Origin: Hydrogenophaga sp. | GTDB lineage: Bacteria > Pseudomonadota > Gammaproteobacteria > Burkholderiales > Burkholderiaceae_C | Assembly: GCA_016741995.1 (NCBI GenBank) | Contig: JACVCO010000005.1 | Span: 148,302 to 212,301, forward strand | Direction: 5' to 3' | Length of the DNA: 64,000 bases | Shown here: in pieces, positions 8,339 to 19,292 of the stretch | Layout of the letters: every line of letters starts with the position of its first letter | How positions within the stretch are numbered: position 1 is the first letter of the stretch | Translations under genes and position numbers: made by a program | Notes under the pieces: model-generated | Seen by the model: only the letters and a program-made list of their open reading frames with translations | What the model was told of the DNA's origin: nothing | Database searches by the model: none

Positions 8339-8350
8339 ACCGCCGTCGGG

Positions 8351-8377
8351 CGGGGCGGGCGCAACGCGCCTGCCCCG
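8351..8377 (+). other. Strong hairpin between odhA and odhB
   Basis: CGGGGCGGGCGC (8351-8362) pairs with GCGCCTGCCCCG (8366-8377) across a 3-nt AAC loop, giving a 12-bp stem with a single G-U pair. No U-run follows, so it is unlikely to be a classical terminator. It may stabilise the odhA 3' end or set the ratio between the two cistrons. Confidence 0.6.
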
Positions 8378-8422
8378 GCACACACCCACGCTCAACCCGA
8401 ACGCATCCCCCAGGAAAAGAAC

Positions 8423-9679
8423 ATGGCCATCGTTGAAGTGAAAGTTCCGCAGCTGTCCGAATCCGTGGCCGAGGCCACCCTGCTGCAATGGAAGAAAAAG
8501 GTCGGCGACGCCGTCGCCGTCGATGAAATCCTGATCGAGATCGAGACCGACAAGGTCGTGCTCGAGACCCCCGCGCCCGCTGGCGGCGTGCTGGTCGAGA
8601 TCGTGCAGGCCGACGGCGCCACCGTCACCGCCGACCAGGTGATCGCGCGCATCGACACCGCCGCCGTGGCCGGTGCCACGGCCCCGGCCGCTGCACCCGC
8701 AGCCGCGCCTGCCGCAGCAGCCCCGGCGCCTGCGGCCGCTGCCGCCGCCGGCAACAGCAAGGCCGGCGTGGCCATGCCCGCTGCCGCCAAGATCCTCGCC
8801 GACAACAACCTGTCCGCCGGCGCCGTGGCCGGCACCGGCAAGGACGGCCGCGTGACCAAGGGCGATGCCCTCGCCGCCGTGGCCGCACCCAAGCCCAGCA
8901 CCGCCCCCGTGGCCGCGCCCACCGGCGCGCCCACCAAGGCGCTGCCGCAGGTGCAGGTGGCCGGCCCCAACCTGGGCCAGCGCCCCGAAGAACGCGTGCC
9001 CATGACGCGCCTGCGCGCCCGCGTTGCCGAGCGCCTGCTGCAATCGCAGTCCACCAACGCCATCCTCACCACCTTCAACGAGGTCAACATGGCCCCGGTG
9101 ATGGAGATGCGCAAGAAGTTCCAGGAGAAGTTCGAGAAGGAACACGGCGTCAAGCTGGGCTTCATGAGCTTCTTCGTCAAGGCGGCGGTGCACGCGCTCA
9201 AGAAGTACCCGGTGCTCAACGCCTCGGTCGATGGCAACGACATCGTCTACCACGGCTACTTCGACATCGGCATCGCCGTCGGTTCGCCGCGCGGCCTGGT
9301 GGTGCCCATCCTGCGCAACGCCGACCAGATGAGCTTTGCCGACGTGGAGAAGAAGATCGCCGAGTTCGGCCAGAAGGCCAAGGACGGCAAGCTGGGCATC
9401 GAAGAGATGACCGGTGGCACCTTCTCCATCAGCAACGGTGGTGTGTTCGGCTCCATGCTGTCCACCCCCATCATCAACCCGCCGCAGTCGGCCATCCTGG
9501 GCGTGCACGCCACGAAGGACCGCGCGGTGGTCGAGAACGGGCAGATCGTGATCCGCCCGATCAACTACCTGGCCATGTCGTACGACCACCGCATCATCGA
9601 CGGCCGTGAAGCCGTGCTGGGGTTGGTGGCCATGAAGGAAGCGCTGGAAGACCCGGCCCGCCTCCTGTTCGACATCTGA
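8423..9679 (+). CDS. odhB: Dihydrolipoyl succinyltransferase (E2) of 2-oxoglutarate dehydrogenase
   Basis: 418-residue core of the complex, transferring succinyl groups from lipoamide to CoA. A single lipoyl domain (1-76) carries the modified Lys44 in [10 protein letters not shown]. An Ala/Pro-rich hinge follows at about 78-112, then the E1/E3-binding domain at about 115-150 ([23 protein letters not shown]). After a second linker comes the catalytic domain from about 190, with SYDHRIIDG at the end (His389, Asp393). Also known as sucB. It lies 84 bp after odhA, a gap that contains the strong hairpin, and 10 bp before lpdA. Confidence 0.97.
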   Translation: MAIVEVKVPQLSESVAEATLLQWKKKVGDAVAVDEILIEIETDKVVLETPAPAGGVLVEIVQADGATVTADQVIARIDTAAVAGATAPAAAPAAAPAAAAPAPAAAAAAGNSKAGVAMPAAAKILADNNLSAGAVAGTGKDGRVTKGDALAAVAAPKPSTAPVAAPTGAPTKALPQVQVAGPNLGQRPEERVPMTRLRARVAERLLQSQSTNAILTTFNEVNMAPVMEMRKKFQEKFEKEHGVKLGFMSFFVKAAVHALKKYPVLNASVDGNDIVYHGYFDIGIAVGSPRGLVVPILRNADQMSFADVEKKIAEFGQKAKDGKLGIEEMTGGTFSISNGGVFGSMLSTPIINPPQSAILGVHATKDRAVVENGQIVIRPINYLAMSYDHRIIDGREAVLGLVAMKEALEDPARLLFDI

Positions 9680-9689
9680 GGAACCGACG

Positions 9690-11117
<1,428 letters not shown>

Positions 11118-11124
11118 CGCAGCC

Positions 11125-12222
11125 TTGAGCGTCCGCAGCGCCTACGAAGCCGCGCTCAAGGAGCGCGGCTATTCGCCCGACCCCGCCCAGCTGCGTGCCG
11201 TGGACGCGCTGGAGCGGTGCGCGAACGAGTGGGCGCACTACAAGAGCAAGCGCTCCAACGCCCTCAAGAAGCTCATCAACCGGCCCGACATTCCGCGCGG
11301 CGTGTACATGTTCGGCGGGGTGGGGCGCGGCAAGAGCTTCCTGATGGAATGCTTCTTCCAGGCGGTGCCGCTCAAGCGCAAGACGCGGCTGCATTTCCAC
11401 GAATTCATGCGCGAGGTGCACCGCGAACTGCGCGACCTGCAGGGCACGCAAAACCCGCTCGACGTGCTCGGCGAGCGCATCGCCCGGCGCTACAAGCTGA
11501 TCTGCTTCGACGAGTTCCACGTGGCCGACGTCACGGACGCGATGATCCTGCACCGGCTGCTCGACAGCCTGTTCAGGAACGGCGTGGGCTTCGTCACCAC
11601 CTCCAATTTCCAGCCCGACCAGCTCTACCCCGATGGCCTGCACCGCGACCGCATCCTGCCCGCGATCGGCCTGCTCAAGCAGCACCTGGAGGTGGTCAAT
11701 GTCGACAACGGCACCGACTACCGGCGGCGCACGCTGACGCACATCGCGCTGTATCACACGCCGCTCGGCCCCGAAGCCGATGCCGCGATGGAAAAGACCT
11801 TCACCGAACTGGCCGAGGCCGGTGACCAGAACCCGGTGATGGGCATCGAGTCGCGCCAGATCCAGGCGGTGCGGCGCGCCGGCGGGGTGATCTGGTTCGA
11901 TTTCCGCACGCTGTGCGGGGGCCCGCGCTCGCAGAACGACTACCTGGAAATCGCCAGCCAGTTCCACACGGTGATGTTGTCCAACGTGCCGCAGATGTCG
12001 GCCCGCATGGCGTCGGAGGCGCGCCGCTTCACCTGGCTGGTGGACGTGCTTTACGACCGCGGCTGCAAGCTGGTGCTGTCGGCCGCGGTGCCGCCCGAAG
12101 AGCTCTACCTCGAAGGCGCGCTCGCGCACGAGTTCCCGCGCACGGTGTCGCGCTTGACGGAAATGCAGTCTCAGGAATACCTGGCGCTGCCGCACCGTGT
12201 CGTGGACACGGCGCTGACCTGA
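11125..12222 (+). CDS. zapE: Cell-division ATPase ZapE (AFG1-like)
   Basis: 365-residue AAA-type ATPase. In Escherichia coli ZapE associates with the Z-ring; homologues are AFG1/LACE1. The TTG at 11125 is chosen because the following SVRSAYEAALKERGY matches the family N-terminus and no ATG is available. Walker A is GGVGRGKS (64-71), and Walker B CFDEFHVAD is at about 128-136. An FVTTSNFQPDQLYPDGL sensor-like region follows near 155-171. The spacing of 7 bp after lpdA suggests cotranscription with the odh operon, an arrangement I associate with Burkholderiales. It converges on the PP2C gene with a 4-bp gap. Confidence 0.92.
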   Translation: MSVRSAYEAALKERGYSPDPAQLRAVDALERCANEWAHYKSKRSNALKKLINRPDIPRGVYMFGGVGRGKSFLMECFFQAVPLKRKTRLHFHEFMREVHRELRDLQGTQNPLDVLGERIARRYKLICFDEFHVADVTDAMILHRLLDSLFRNGVGFVTTSNFQPDQLYPDGLHRDRILPAIGLLKQHLEVVNVDNGTDYRRRTLTHIALYHTPLGPEADAAMEKTFTELAEAGDQNPVMGIESRQIQAVRRAGGVIWFDFRTLCGGPRSQNDYLEIASQFHTVMLSNVPQMSARMASEARRFTWLVDVLYDRGCKLVLSAAVPPEELYLEGALAHEFPRTVSRLTEMQSQEYLALPHRVVDTALT

Positions 12223-12226
12223 GCGC

Positions 12227-12985
12227 TCAGATCAGCGGGTCGAGCTTCACGATGACGAGCGACATGTTGTCGCCCGTGCCGCGCGCGCGTGTGCGCGCTT
12301 TCTGGATCAGGAACTCGCAGGCCTCGCGCGGCGAGAGCATGGCGATGGTGCTGGCCAGTTCTTCGGGCGAGAAGTAATGCCAGATGCCGTCGCTGCAGGA
12401 CATCAGCGCGTCGCCCGCATTGAGCTTGCTCACGGCGTGCAGATCCAGCGGCGGCTCGTTCTCGGTGCCCAGGCAGCCCATGAGGATGTTGGCGTGCGGG
12501 TGGTCCAGCGCTTCCTGCTCGGTGATCTCGCCCTGGTTCACCAGGGTCTGCACATAGGAATGGTCGTAGGTGCGGTGCAGCAGCTTGCCCTGGCGGAAAT
12601 GGTAGATGCGCGAATCGCCGGCATGGATCCAGTGGCTCTCGCCGGTGGGGAGCAGCATGAAGGCGGCGACGGTGCTGTGCGGTTCCTGCTCGGCCGAGAC
12701 GGCGGTGAGCTTGATCACCATGTGCGACTCGTTGACGATCTGTTTGAGCAGCGCGCGCGGGTCGTCGGTTTCGGGGTCGAAGCGGTCGAACAGCTGTTTG
12801 GCGGTCAGCATCACCTGATCGGATGCCTTGCGCCCGCCGCTGCGCCCACCCATGCCGTCGGCCAGCACGGCGAGCAGGCAGTTGGACACGCGGATGTGCT
12901 GCAGCAGGTTGACCTGGTCCTGCTGGTAGTCGCGGTCGCCCTTGTGGATGCCGGTCGATGCCTGGATGCGATAGCCTTTGGTCAT
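12227..12985 (-). CDS. PP2C-family serine/threonine protein phosphatase
   Basis: 252-residue metal-dependent (PPM/PP2C) phosphatase, cytoplasmic, with no membrane segment. Metal-binding motifs are in order: GDRDYQQD (about 16-23), ADGMGG (42-47), GDSRIYHFRQGKL (about 123-135), SDGIW near 195 and DNMSLVIVKL near the C-terminus. Related bacterial enzymes of this length (Stp/PppA type) reverse Ser/Thr kinase action. No cognate kinase is seen in this window. The ATG at 12985 lies about 40 bp from the divergent helicase ATG at 13026. Confidence 0.92.
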   Translation of the reverse strand: MTKGYRIQASTGIHKGDRDYQQDQVNLLQHIRVSNCLLAVLADGMGGRSGGRKASDQVMLTAKQLFDRFDPETDDPRALLKQIVNESHMVIKLTAVSAEQEPHSTVAAFMLLPTGESHWIHAGDSRIYHFRQGKLLHRTYDHSYVQTLVNQGEITEQEALDHPHANILMGCLGTENEPPLDLHAVSKLNAGDALMSCSDGIWHYFSPEELASTIAMLSPREACEFLIQKARTRARGTGDNMSLVIVKLDPLI

Positions 12986-13025
12986 GGGGTGGCGTTCGTT
13001 GAAGGGGCTGGCCGCGGTGGGCGCA

Positions 13026-15056
13026 ATGGTATCCCTTTATCAACGGCCCGCCCCGTGGGGAATCCTTGCCTTGCCTGAGCTGAACACACGCGTGGACGCG
13101 GCCCTGGCCGGGGATGGCCCGCTCGCGGCCGTGTGGCCGGGCTGGCGCGTCCAGCCGGCGCAGCGGCGCATGGCGCAGGCGGTGGCCGACACGCTGCAGC
13201 AAGGGGGGGCGCTGCTGGCGCCGCTGCCCACCGGGGGCGGCAAGACGCTGGCCTACCTGGTGCCGTTGCTGTTGTCGGGCCACCGCGCGGTGGTGGCCAC
13301 CAGCACGCACGTGCTGCAACACCAGTTGGCCGGGAACGACCTGCCGCGGCTGGCGCAGGCGCTCAACCGACCGGCGCAGGTCGCTGTGCTCAAAGGCCGT
13401 GGTCGCTACGTCTGCCTGCAGCGCTTGCGCGAGGTGGTGCAGCGCGGCCCTCGGCCGGGCGAGCTGCCGCGCCACGCCCGGCTGCGTGAGCTGCTGGCCT
13501 GGGCGCAGGCTTCGCGCGATGGCGATTTCGATGAACAACCCCGCCTGGCGAGCGACCCGGCGCTGCGCGCCACCATCACGTCCACCAGCGAAAGCTGCCT
13601 TCGTCAGGTTTGTCCCAGTTGGGCCGACTGCCATGTCGAGCGCGCGCGGCGCCGCGCCGACGGGGCCGACGTGGTCGTCATCAACCACCACGTCTGGCTC
13701 GGTGAGTTGCGCGCGCAGCGCCAGGGCCGCACCGCGGGTGTGCCGCGCTGCGACACCCTGGTGTTCGACGAAGCGCATGCGCTGCACGAGTTGGCTCGCC
13801 ACTGGCACACGGCACGCGCGGACGCCACCTCGGTGGCCCGTTTCTGGGCCGATCTGGCCGAGCTGGCGCAAGGCCCGATGCGTGGCGCCGCGCCCTGGAC
13901 GGGCCTGGCGCTGCAGGGCGGGCGGGCGTTGCGCTCGATGTCGATGGCGCTGCACGGCGCCGCACCGCGTGAAGGCCTGCAGGCCTGGCCCCTGCCGGAT
14001 GCGCTGCCCGTGCGCGAGCTCGGCATTGCCCTGCAATGGGCGCACCGCGCCCTGGAGGCGGCGCAGGGCGGTGACGCCCGGCTCGCCGTTCTGCGGGAGC
14101 GGGCGGTGGCCATCGCCGGGGTGCTGCAGGGCGTGCTGGCCCCCGAGGGCGACGAACCGGCCTGGCTGGAATGGCGCGACAACCAACGGTGGTCGATGGT
14201 GCGCCCGGGGCCACAGGCCAGCGAGGCCGCGGCCCACGAGCTCGCGACCGGGGCGGCCTGGGGCGCGCGCAGCGTGATCCACACCTCGGCCACGCTCGGG
14301 GACGAACCGGGGCTGCGCTGGCACGGCGACGCGCTCGGGCTCCCGCCATCGGCGGTGGACTGGCGGACCCTGCCGCTGGAGCCTGGTCCGGTGGTGCCCG
14401 GTGCCGTCTGGCACGTGCCGCCCGACCTGCCCGAACCCGCCGACCCAGCGCACGGTGAAGCGCTGGCCCGGCGCGTGGCGCACTGGGCCGGGTTGCTGGG
14501 CGGGCAGGTGCTGGTGCTGGCAACCACGCGCCGCGCGGCCGATCGCCTGGCCGCTGCGTTGCTGGCCGAGTTGCCACCCCGTTGGCGGGTGCTGCGTGCC
14601 AGCGGCGAGAACGGCCGCCAGGGCTGGCAGGCGCTGCGCGACGAAGCGCCCACCGTGGTGGTGGCCAGCGGGGCGTTCTGGCGTGGTGTGGATGTGCCCG
14701 GCAACCGGCTCCGGCTGGTGGTGGTGGACAAACTGCCCTTTGCCCCGCCCGACGACCCCTGGCTGCAGCGGCGGCTGACCCGTGCCAGAGCCGCCGGCCT
14801 GAATGCGTTCGACGCGGTGCAGGTGGCCGACGCCGCCATGGCCTTGCGCCAGGCCGCGGGCCGTTTGATTCGTGGCCCGGCCGACCAGGGCCTGTTCGTG
14901 GTGGGGGACGTGCGCCTGCGCCAGCGCGCCTACGCGTCGCGCCTGCGGGCGGCGCTGGCGAACTGGCGCTGGCTGGAGGATGAGGCGTCGGTGGCGGGGT
15001 GGCTCGGCGCGATGGCGCTCACCAGAGCTTCCACCACGGGCCACTCTTGCGCGTGA
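13026..15056 (+). CDS. DinG/XPD-type iron-sulfur ATP-dependent DNA helicase
   Basis: About 676 residues from ATG 13026. Alternative starts are the ATG at 12978, which would overlap the PP2C gene, and TTG 13071, which has GGGGAA about 9 nt upstream. Walker A is PLPTGGGKT near 65-73 and the DEAH box is VFDEAHALHEL near 246. Four cysteines that could ligate a 4Fe-4S cluster, as in XPD/DinG, occur in GRYVCLQ and SCLRQVCPSWADC. The C-terminal motif VI is QAAGRLIRGPADQG. It probably unwinds 5'-3' in repair or R-loop removal. The 3' end overlaps convergent bamD by 38 bp. Confidence 0.88.
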   Translation: MVSLYQRPAPWGILALPELNTRVDAALAGDGPLAAVWPGWRVQPAQRRMAQAVADTLQQGGALLAPLPTGGGKTLAYLVPLLLSGHRAVVATSTHVLQHQLAGNDLPRLAQALNRPAQVAVLKGRGRYVCLQRLREVVQRGPRPGELPRHARLRELLAWAQASRDGDFDEQPRLASDPALRATITSTSESCLRQVCPSWADCHVERARRRADGADVVVINHHVWLGELRAQRQGRTAGVPRCDTLVFDEAHALHELARHWHTARADATSVARFWADLAELAQGPMRGAAPWTGLALQGGRALRSMSMALHGAAPREGLQAWPLPDALPVRELGIALQWAHRALEAAQGGDARLAVLRERAVAIAGVLQGVLAPEGDEPAWLEWRDNQRWSMVRPGPQASEAAAHELATGAAWGARSVIHTSATLGDEPGLRWHGDALGLPPSAVDWRTLPLEPGPVVPGAVWHVPPDLPEPADPAHGEALARRVAHWAGLLGGQVLVLATTRRAADRLAAALLAELPPRWRVLRASGENGRQGWQALRDEAPTVVVASGAFWRGVDVPGNRLRLVVVDKLPFAPPDDPWLQRRLTRARAAGLNAFDAVQVADAAMALRQAAGRLIRGPADQGLFVVGDVRLRQRAYASRLRAALANWRWLEDEASVAGWLGAMALTRASTTGHSCA

Positions 15057-15834
15057 CCCCACCCTGCGCGAGGTACTCGCTGTTGGGGTAGCTCGACCGC
15101 ATCACGCGGGCGGTGTCGTCACGCAATTGGGTCATGCCCAATGCGTCGTACGACTGGATCATGATGTAGAGCGCCTCTTCCAGGGCCGGCGCATCCACGT
15201 AGTCGGTCAGGGCCGATTGCGCGCGGTTGATGGCGGCCAGGTGCGCACCCCGGCTGTGGTAGTAGCGCGCCACGTGCACTTCGTACTGCGCAAGCGAGTT
15301 GACGATGTAGGTCATGCGCGAGCGCGCATCGGGCGCGTAGCGCGAGTCGGGGAAGCGCGTGGCGAGTTCGCGGAAGGCTTCGAACGATTCCTTGGCGGCC
15401 TTCTGGTCGCGCTCGGAAAGATCCTGCTGGCTCAGCCAGCCGAACAGGCCGAGGTTGTCGTTGAAGTTGACCAGGCCCTTGAGGTAGAGCGCGTAGTCCA
15501 GCGCCGGGCTGGCGGGGTGCAGGCGCATGAAGCGGTCCAGCGTGGCCAGGGCCTTGGCGGGTTCGCCGCTTCTGTAGTGGGCGAAGGCTTTGTCGAGCTG
15601 TGCCTGCTGTGCCAGGGGCGTGCCGGCGGCTCGGCCCTCCAGGCGTTCGAACAAGGTCACCGCGCGTTCGAAGTTGCCGGCATCGCGCTCGGCGATGGCC
15701 TCGCTGTACAGGCGGTTCGGGCTCCAGCCGGCGGTCTCGTCCACGGGCGTGGTGCTGCAGCCCTGCAGCACGGCAACCAGGGCAAGGGTCGCGAGGGCAG
15801 GGGCCGATAATCGACGGCGCAACTTCAAGGGCAC
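15019..15834 (-). CDS. bamD: Outer-membrane protein assembly factor BamD (lipoprotein)
   Basis: 271 residues from GTG 15834. TTG 15828 (MKLRRRLS) has better Shine-Dalgarno spacing, since AGAGG is 7 nt upstream of it and only 1 nt from the GTG, and gives a cleaner signal peptide. The lipobox is AVLQGC, with the lipidated Cys26. Tetratricopeptide-like helices fill about 37-250 (LYSEAIAERDAGNFERAVTLFERLEGR and similar). BamD is the essential lipoprotein of the BAM complex that binds BamA; BamB is encoded at 25491-26612. A possible promoter lies at 15869-15874. The 3' end overlaps the helicase gene by 38 bp. Confidence 0.94.
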   Translation of the reverse strand: MPLKLRRRLSAPALATLALVAVLQGCSTTPVDETAGWSPNRLYSEAIAERDAGNFERAVTLFERLEGRAAGTPLAQQAQLDKAFAHYRSGEPAKALATLDRFMRLHPASPALDYALYLKGLVNFNDNLGLFGWLSQQDLSERDQKAAKESFEAFRELATRFPDSRYAPDARSRMTYIVNSLAQYEVHVARYYHSRGAHLAAINRAQSALTDYVDAPALEEALYIMIQSYDALGMTQLRDDTARVMRSSYPNSEYLAQGGVTRKSGPWWKLW

Positions 15835-15838
15835 ACCT

Positions 15839-16870
15839 CTGGAACAGGACTCGTTTTCGGAAGCGGACAGTATATCGGCGGGGGGCGAGGCGACCGAGGC
15901 CGACGCCCTGGACGATCAGGCCGAACTGCGCCATTGCACGGTGCCCGCCGGGCTGCATGGCTGGCGTATCGACCGTGCCCTGGCCCAACTCGTGCCCGAG
16001 TTCTCGCGTTCGCACCTGCAGCAGGTGCTGGCCGACGGCGGCGTGCGTTGGCGGGGCCAACCCTGCAGCAAGGCCGCGGCCAAGGTGGCGGTGGGCGATG
16101 TGGTCGAGGTCTCGCTGAGGCCCACCGCGCAGGCCCGCGCCTTCGTGCCGCAGCCCATGGCGCTGGACGTGCGCTTCGAGGACGAGCACCTGCTCGTGAT
16201 CGACAAGCCCGCGGGCCTGGTGGTTCATCCGGCCGCGGGGCACTGGTCGGGCACGCTGCTCAACGGCCTGCTGGCCCACCACGAGGCGGCCGCCTTGCTC
16301 CCGCGCGCGGGCATCGTGCACCGGCTCGACAAGGACACCTCGGGGCTGATGATGGTGGCCAAGTCGCGCGTGGCGATGGACGCGCTCGTGAAAGCCATCG
16401 CCGCGCGCGACATCAATCGCCAGTACCTGGCCCTGGCCCACGGCGCCTGGCGCGGTGCCGACACGCGCAGCGTGCAGGGGTTCATCGGCCGCGATCCCCA
16501 CAACCGGCTGCGCATGGCGCTGGTGGGCGAGGGCAGCGGCAAACCCGCCCAAACCGATCTCCTGCGGGTGGATGGGCACGACCTGGCGACCCTCGTGGCC
16601 TGCAAGCTGCACACCGGCCGCACGCACCAGATTCGCGTGCACCTGGCCTCACTCGGGCATGCCTTGGTCGGTGACGCGGTCTATGGCGGGCGCCCCGCCT
16701 GGGGCCTGCAGCGGCAGGGGCTGCACGCGAGCTTCCTGCGCCTGGCGCACCCGGTTTCGGGCGTCGCGCTGAGCTTCTGGTCCGATCCGCCCGCGGACAT
16801 TCGCGACGCCCTTTCACAGGGGGGGCTCCGGTACAATCCGCCCCCGGCCGGCAGAGGTCTGATCGCCTGA
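15839..16870 (+). CDS. rluD: Ribosomal large subunit pseudouridine synthase D (start uncertain)
   Basis: Makes pseudouridines in helix 69 of 23S rRNA (E. coli positions 1911, 1915, 1917). An S4-like domain (GWRIDRALAQLVPEFSRSHLQQVL) is followed by the catalytic domain with HRLDKDTSGLM, whose Asp is the nucleophile, and TGRTHQIRVHLA. The start is unclear: no ATG, GTG or TTG lies between 15839 and the S4 region, where the next is GTG 15942. ATG 15695 or GTG 15749 would lie inside divergent bamD. I give 15839 (CTG) as the left limit of frame not overlapping bamD. The stop at 16870 is firm. Confidence 0.85.
   Translation: MEQDSFSEADSISAGGEATEADALDDQAELRHCTVPAGLHGWRIDRALAQLVPEFSRSHLQQVLADGGVRWRGQPCSKAAAKVAVGDVVEVSLRPTAQARAFVPQPMALDVRFEDEHLLVIDKPAGLVVHPAAGHWSGTLLNGLLAHHEAAALLPRAGIVHRLDKDTSGLMMVAKSRVAMDALVKAIAARDINRQYLALAHGAWRGADTRSVQGFIGRDPHNRLRMALVGEGSGKPAQTDLLRVDGHDLATLVACKLHTGRTHQIRVHLASLGHALVGDAVYGGRPAWGLQRQGLHASFLRLAHPVSGVALSFWSDPPADIRDALSQGGLRYNPPPAGRGLIA
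15869..15874 (-). promoter_or_regulatory. Candidate -10 (TATACT) of bamD
   Basis: On the minus strand GATATACTG reads toward bamD, with the hexamer about 35 nt before the start codon. TATACT matches the sigma-70 consensus at five of six positions. No strong -35 is seen upstream. Confidence 0.45.
16832..16837 (+). promoter_or_regulatory. Candidate -10 (TACAAT) for scpB-rluB
   Basis: TACAAT in the context CCGG-TACAAT-CCG lies inside the 3' end of rluD, about 124 nt before the scpB ATG. The leader between includes a GCCCC/GGGGC hairpin (16887-16900). TTTCAC at 16812-16817 is too close for a standard -35. Confidence 0.35.
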
Positions 16871-16960
16871 CGATCCCTGGTGTGGCGCCCCACGCGGGGC
16901 CACCTGCCTACCGCTTCCGCGGGCCCCGAGCGCCCCCCGATCCTGCCCACCCGAGCGACC

Positions 16961-17647
<687 letters not shown>

Positions 17648-18792
17648 GCGCCGGCCGGCGGACGCCGGCGCCGAGCCCGCACTGAGCTTCGACGAGGTCG
17701 TGAGCGGCGCCTTCGATCAGGCGCTGACCGACGAAGCACCCGCCGTGCCCGCGCGCCGTGTGCTCCAGCCCGACGCCGATTCGCCCAAGCTGCACAAGGT
17801 GCTGGCCCAGGCCGGCATGGGCTCGCGCCTCGAGATGGAAGCCCTGATCGAGCAAGGCCGCGTCTCTGTCAACGGCGAGCCCGCGCACGTGGGGCAGCGC
17901 ATCCGCCAGAGCGACGTGATCAAGGTCAATGGCAAGCCGGTGCGCGTGCGCCTGCAGGCGCCGCCGCCGCGTGTGCTGGCGTACCACAAGCCCGCGGGCG
18001 AGGTCGTCACGCACGACGATCCGCAGAACCGCCCCACGGTGTTCCGCCGCCTGCCGCGCCTGCACGACGGCAAGTGGCAATCGGTGGGGCGTCTCGACCT
18101 CAACACCGAAGGCCTGCTGCTGCTCACCAACGCCGGTGAACTCGCCAACAAGCTCATGCACCCCCGCTTCGGCCTGCAGCGCGAGTACGCCGCGCGTGTG
18201 CTGGGCGCGCTCTCCAACGAGGAAAAACAGCGCCTGCTCGATGGCGTGAAACTCGAGGACGGGATGGCCCAGTTCCAGACCATCGACGACGGCGGCGGCG
18301 AGGGGGCCAACTGCTGGTACCGCGTCACCATCGGCGAAGGCCGCAACCGCGAGGTGCGCCGCATGTTCGAGGCTGTGGGTCACGCGGTCAGCCGGCTCAT
18401 CCGCATCCGCTATGGCGCCGTGGTGCTGCCGCGCGGCCTGCGCCGCGGCGACTGGGTCGAGCTCGACGAGCGCGACGTGCAGCGCCTCGGGTTGGCGGCC
18501 GGCATGGATACGCCGCGCCCGGTGCGCCGTCCGCCAGCGGGGCCGCCGGCCACCGCGCGCCGCAAATACGGCCCCGGCCCCAGCACGCCGCCGGCGCCGC
18601 CTTCGCGGGCGCGCCGCCCCGCGGGCCCGCGCAGCCTGGTCGATCCGTCCAAGGCCACTCGAGCGCCCGCTCAGGGGCCCATCGGTGGGGATGCGCTTGA
18701 GCGGCAACGTCAGCGCCGCCAGGGCGGTGCAGGCCCGGGTGCACCGAAGGGGCGTGGTCGCGCCGGGCCGCGGGGCTGACGCTTCCGCCATG

Positions 18793-18798
18793 TAGAAT
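18793..18798 (+). promoter_or_regulatory. Candidate -10 (TAGAAT) of ndk
   Basis: TAGAATC lies 61 nt before the ndk ATG, just after the rluB stop, and fits the TANAATC pattern seen before hisZ, purL and ppa here. No matching -35 is visible. Confidence 0.4.
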
Positions 18799-18859
18799 CG
18801 TGGGCTTTGCGGACGCCAGTGCGCCGCTGCCGTTTCCCCCATAAAACCCCAGGAATTCC

Positions 18860-19285
18860 ATGGCCATCGAACGCACCCTCTCGATCATCAAACCCGACGC
18901 CGTTGCCAAGAACGTCATCGGTCAGATCTATGCCCGTTTCGAGGCCGCCGGCCTGAAGGTCGTGGCCGCGAAGATGGCCCACCTCTCGCGCCGCGAGGCC
19001 GAGCAGTTCTATGCCGTGCACAGCGCACGCCCCTTCTTCAAGGATCTGGTCGAGTTCATGATCAGCGGCCCGGTGATGATCCAGGCGCTCGAAGGCGAAG
19101 GCGCCATCCTGAAGAACCGCGACCTGATGGGCGCCACCGACCCGAAGAAGGCCGCTGCCGGCACCATCCGCGCCGATTTCGCCGACAGCATCGACGCCAA
19201 CGCGGTGCACGGCTCCGACGCACCCGAGACCGCTGCCCAGGAAGTGGCTTTCTTCTTCCCCGGCATGAACGTCTACTCGCGCTGA
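18860..19285 (+). CDS. ndk: Nucleoside diphosphate kinase
   Basis: 141-residue enzyme, the normal family length, which transfers gamma-phosphate between NTPs and NDPs through a phosphohistidine. The active-site His117 is in NAVHGSD, and the start [12 protein letters not shown] is invariant in the family. AGGAATTCC precedes the ATG at 18860. It heads a run of same-strand genes (ndk to purA and beyond) that is also known, in part, from E. coli (ndk-rlmN-pilF/rodZ-ispG-hisS-yfgM-bamB-der). Only 7 bp separate it from rlmN. Confidence 0.97.
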   Translation: MAIERTLSIIKPDAVAKNVIGQIYARFEAAGLKVVAAKMAHLSRREAEQFYAVHSARPFFKDLVEFMISGPVMIQALEGEGAILKNRDLMGATDPKKAAAGTIRADFADSIDANAVHGSDAPETAAQEVAFFFPGMNVYSR

Positions 19286-19292
19286 CCATGTC

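Noticed and set aside
12171..15062. A 963-codon minus-strand open frame over the helicase and PP2C region.
   Set aside because: Low-complexity Arg/Pro/Gln/His composition opposite a clear helicase gene, and out of frame with the real PP2C gene.
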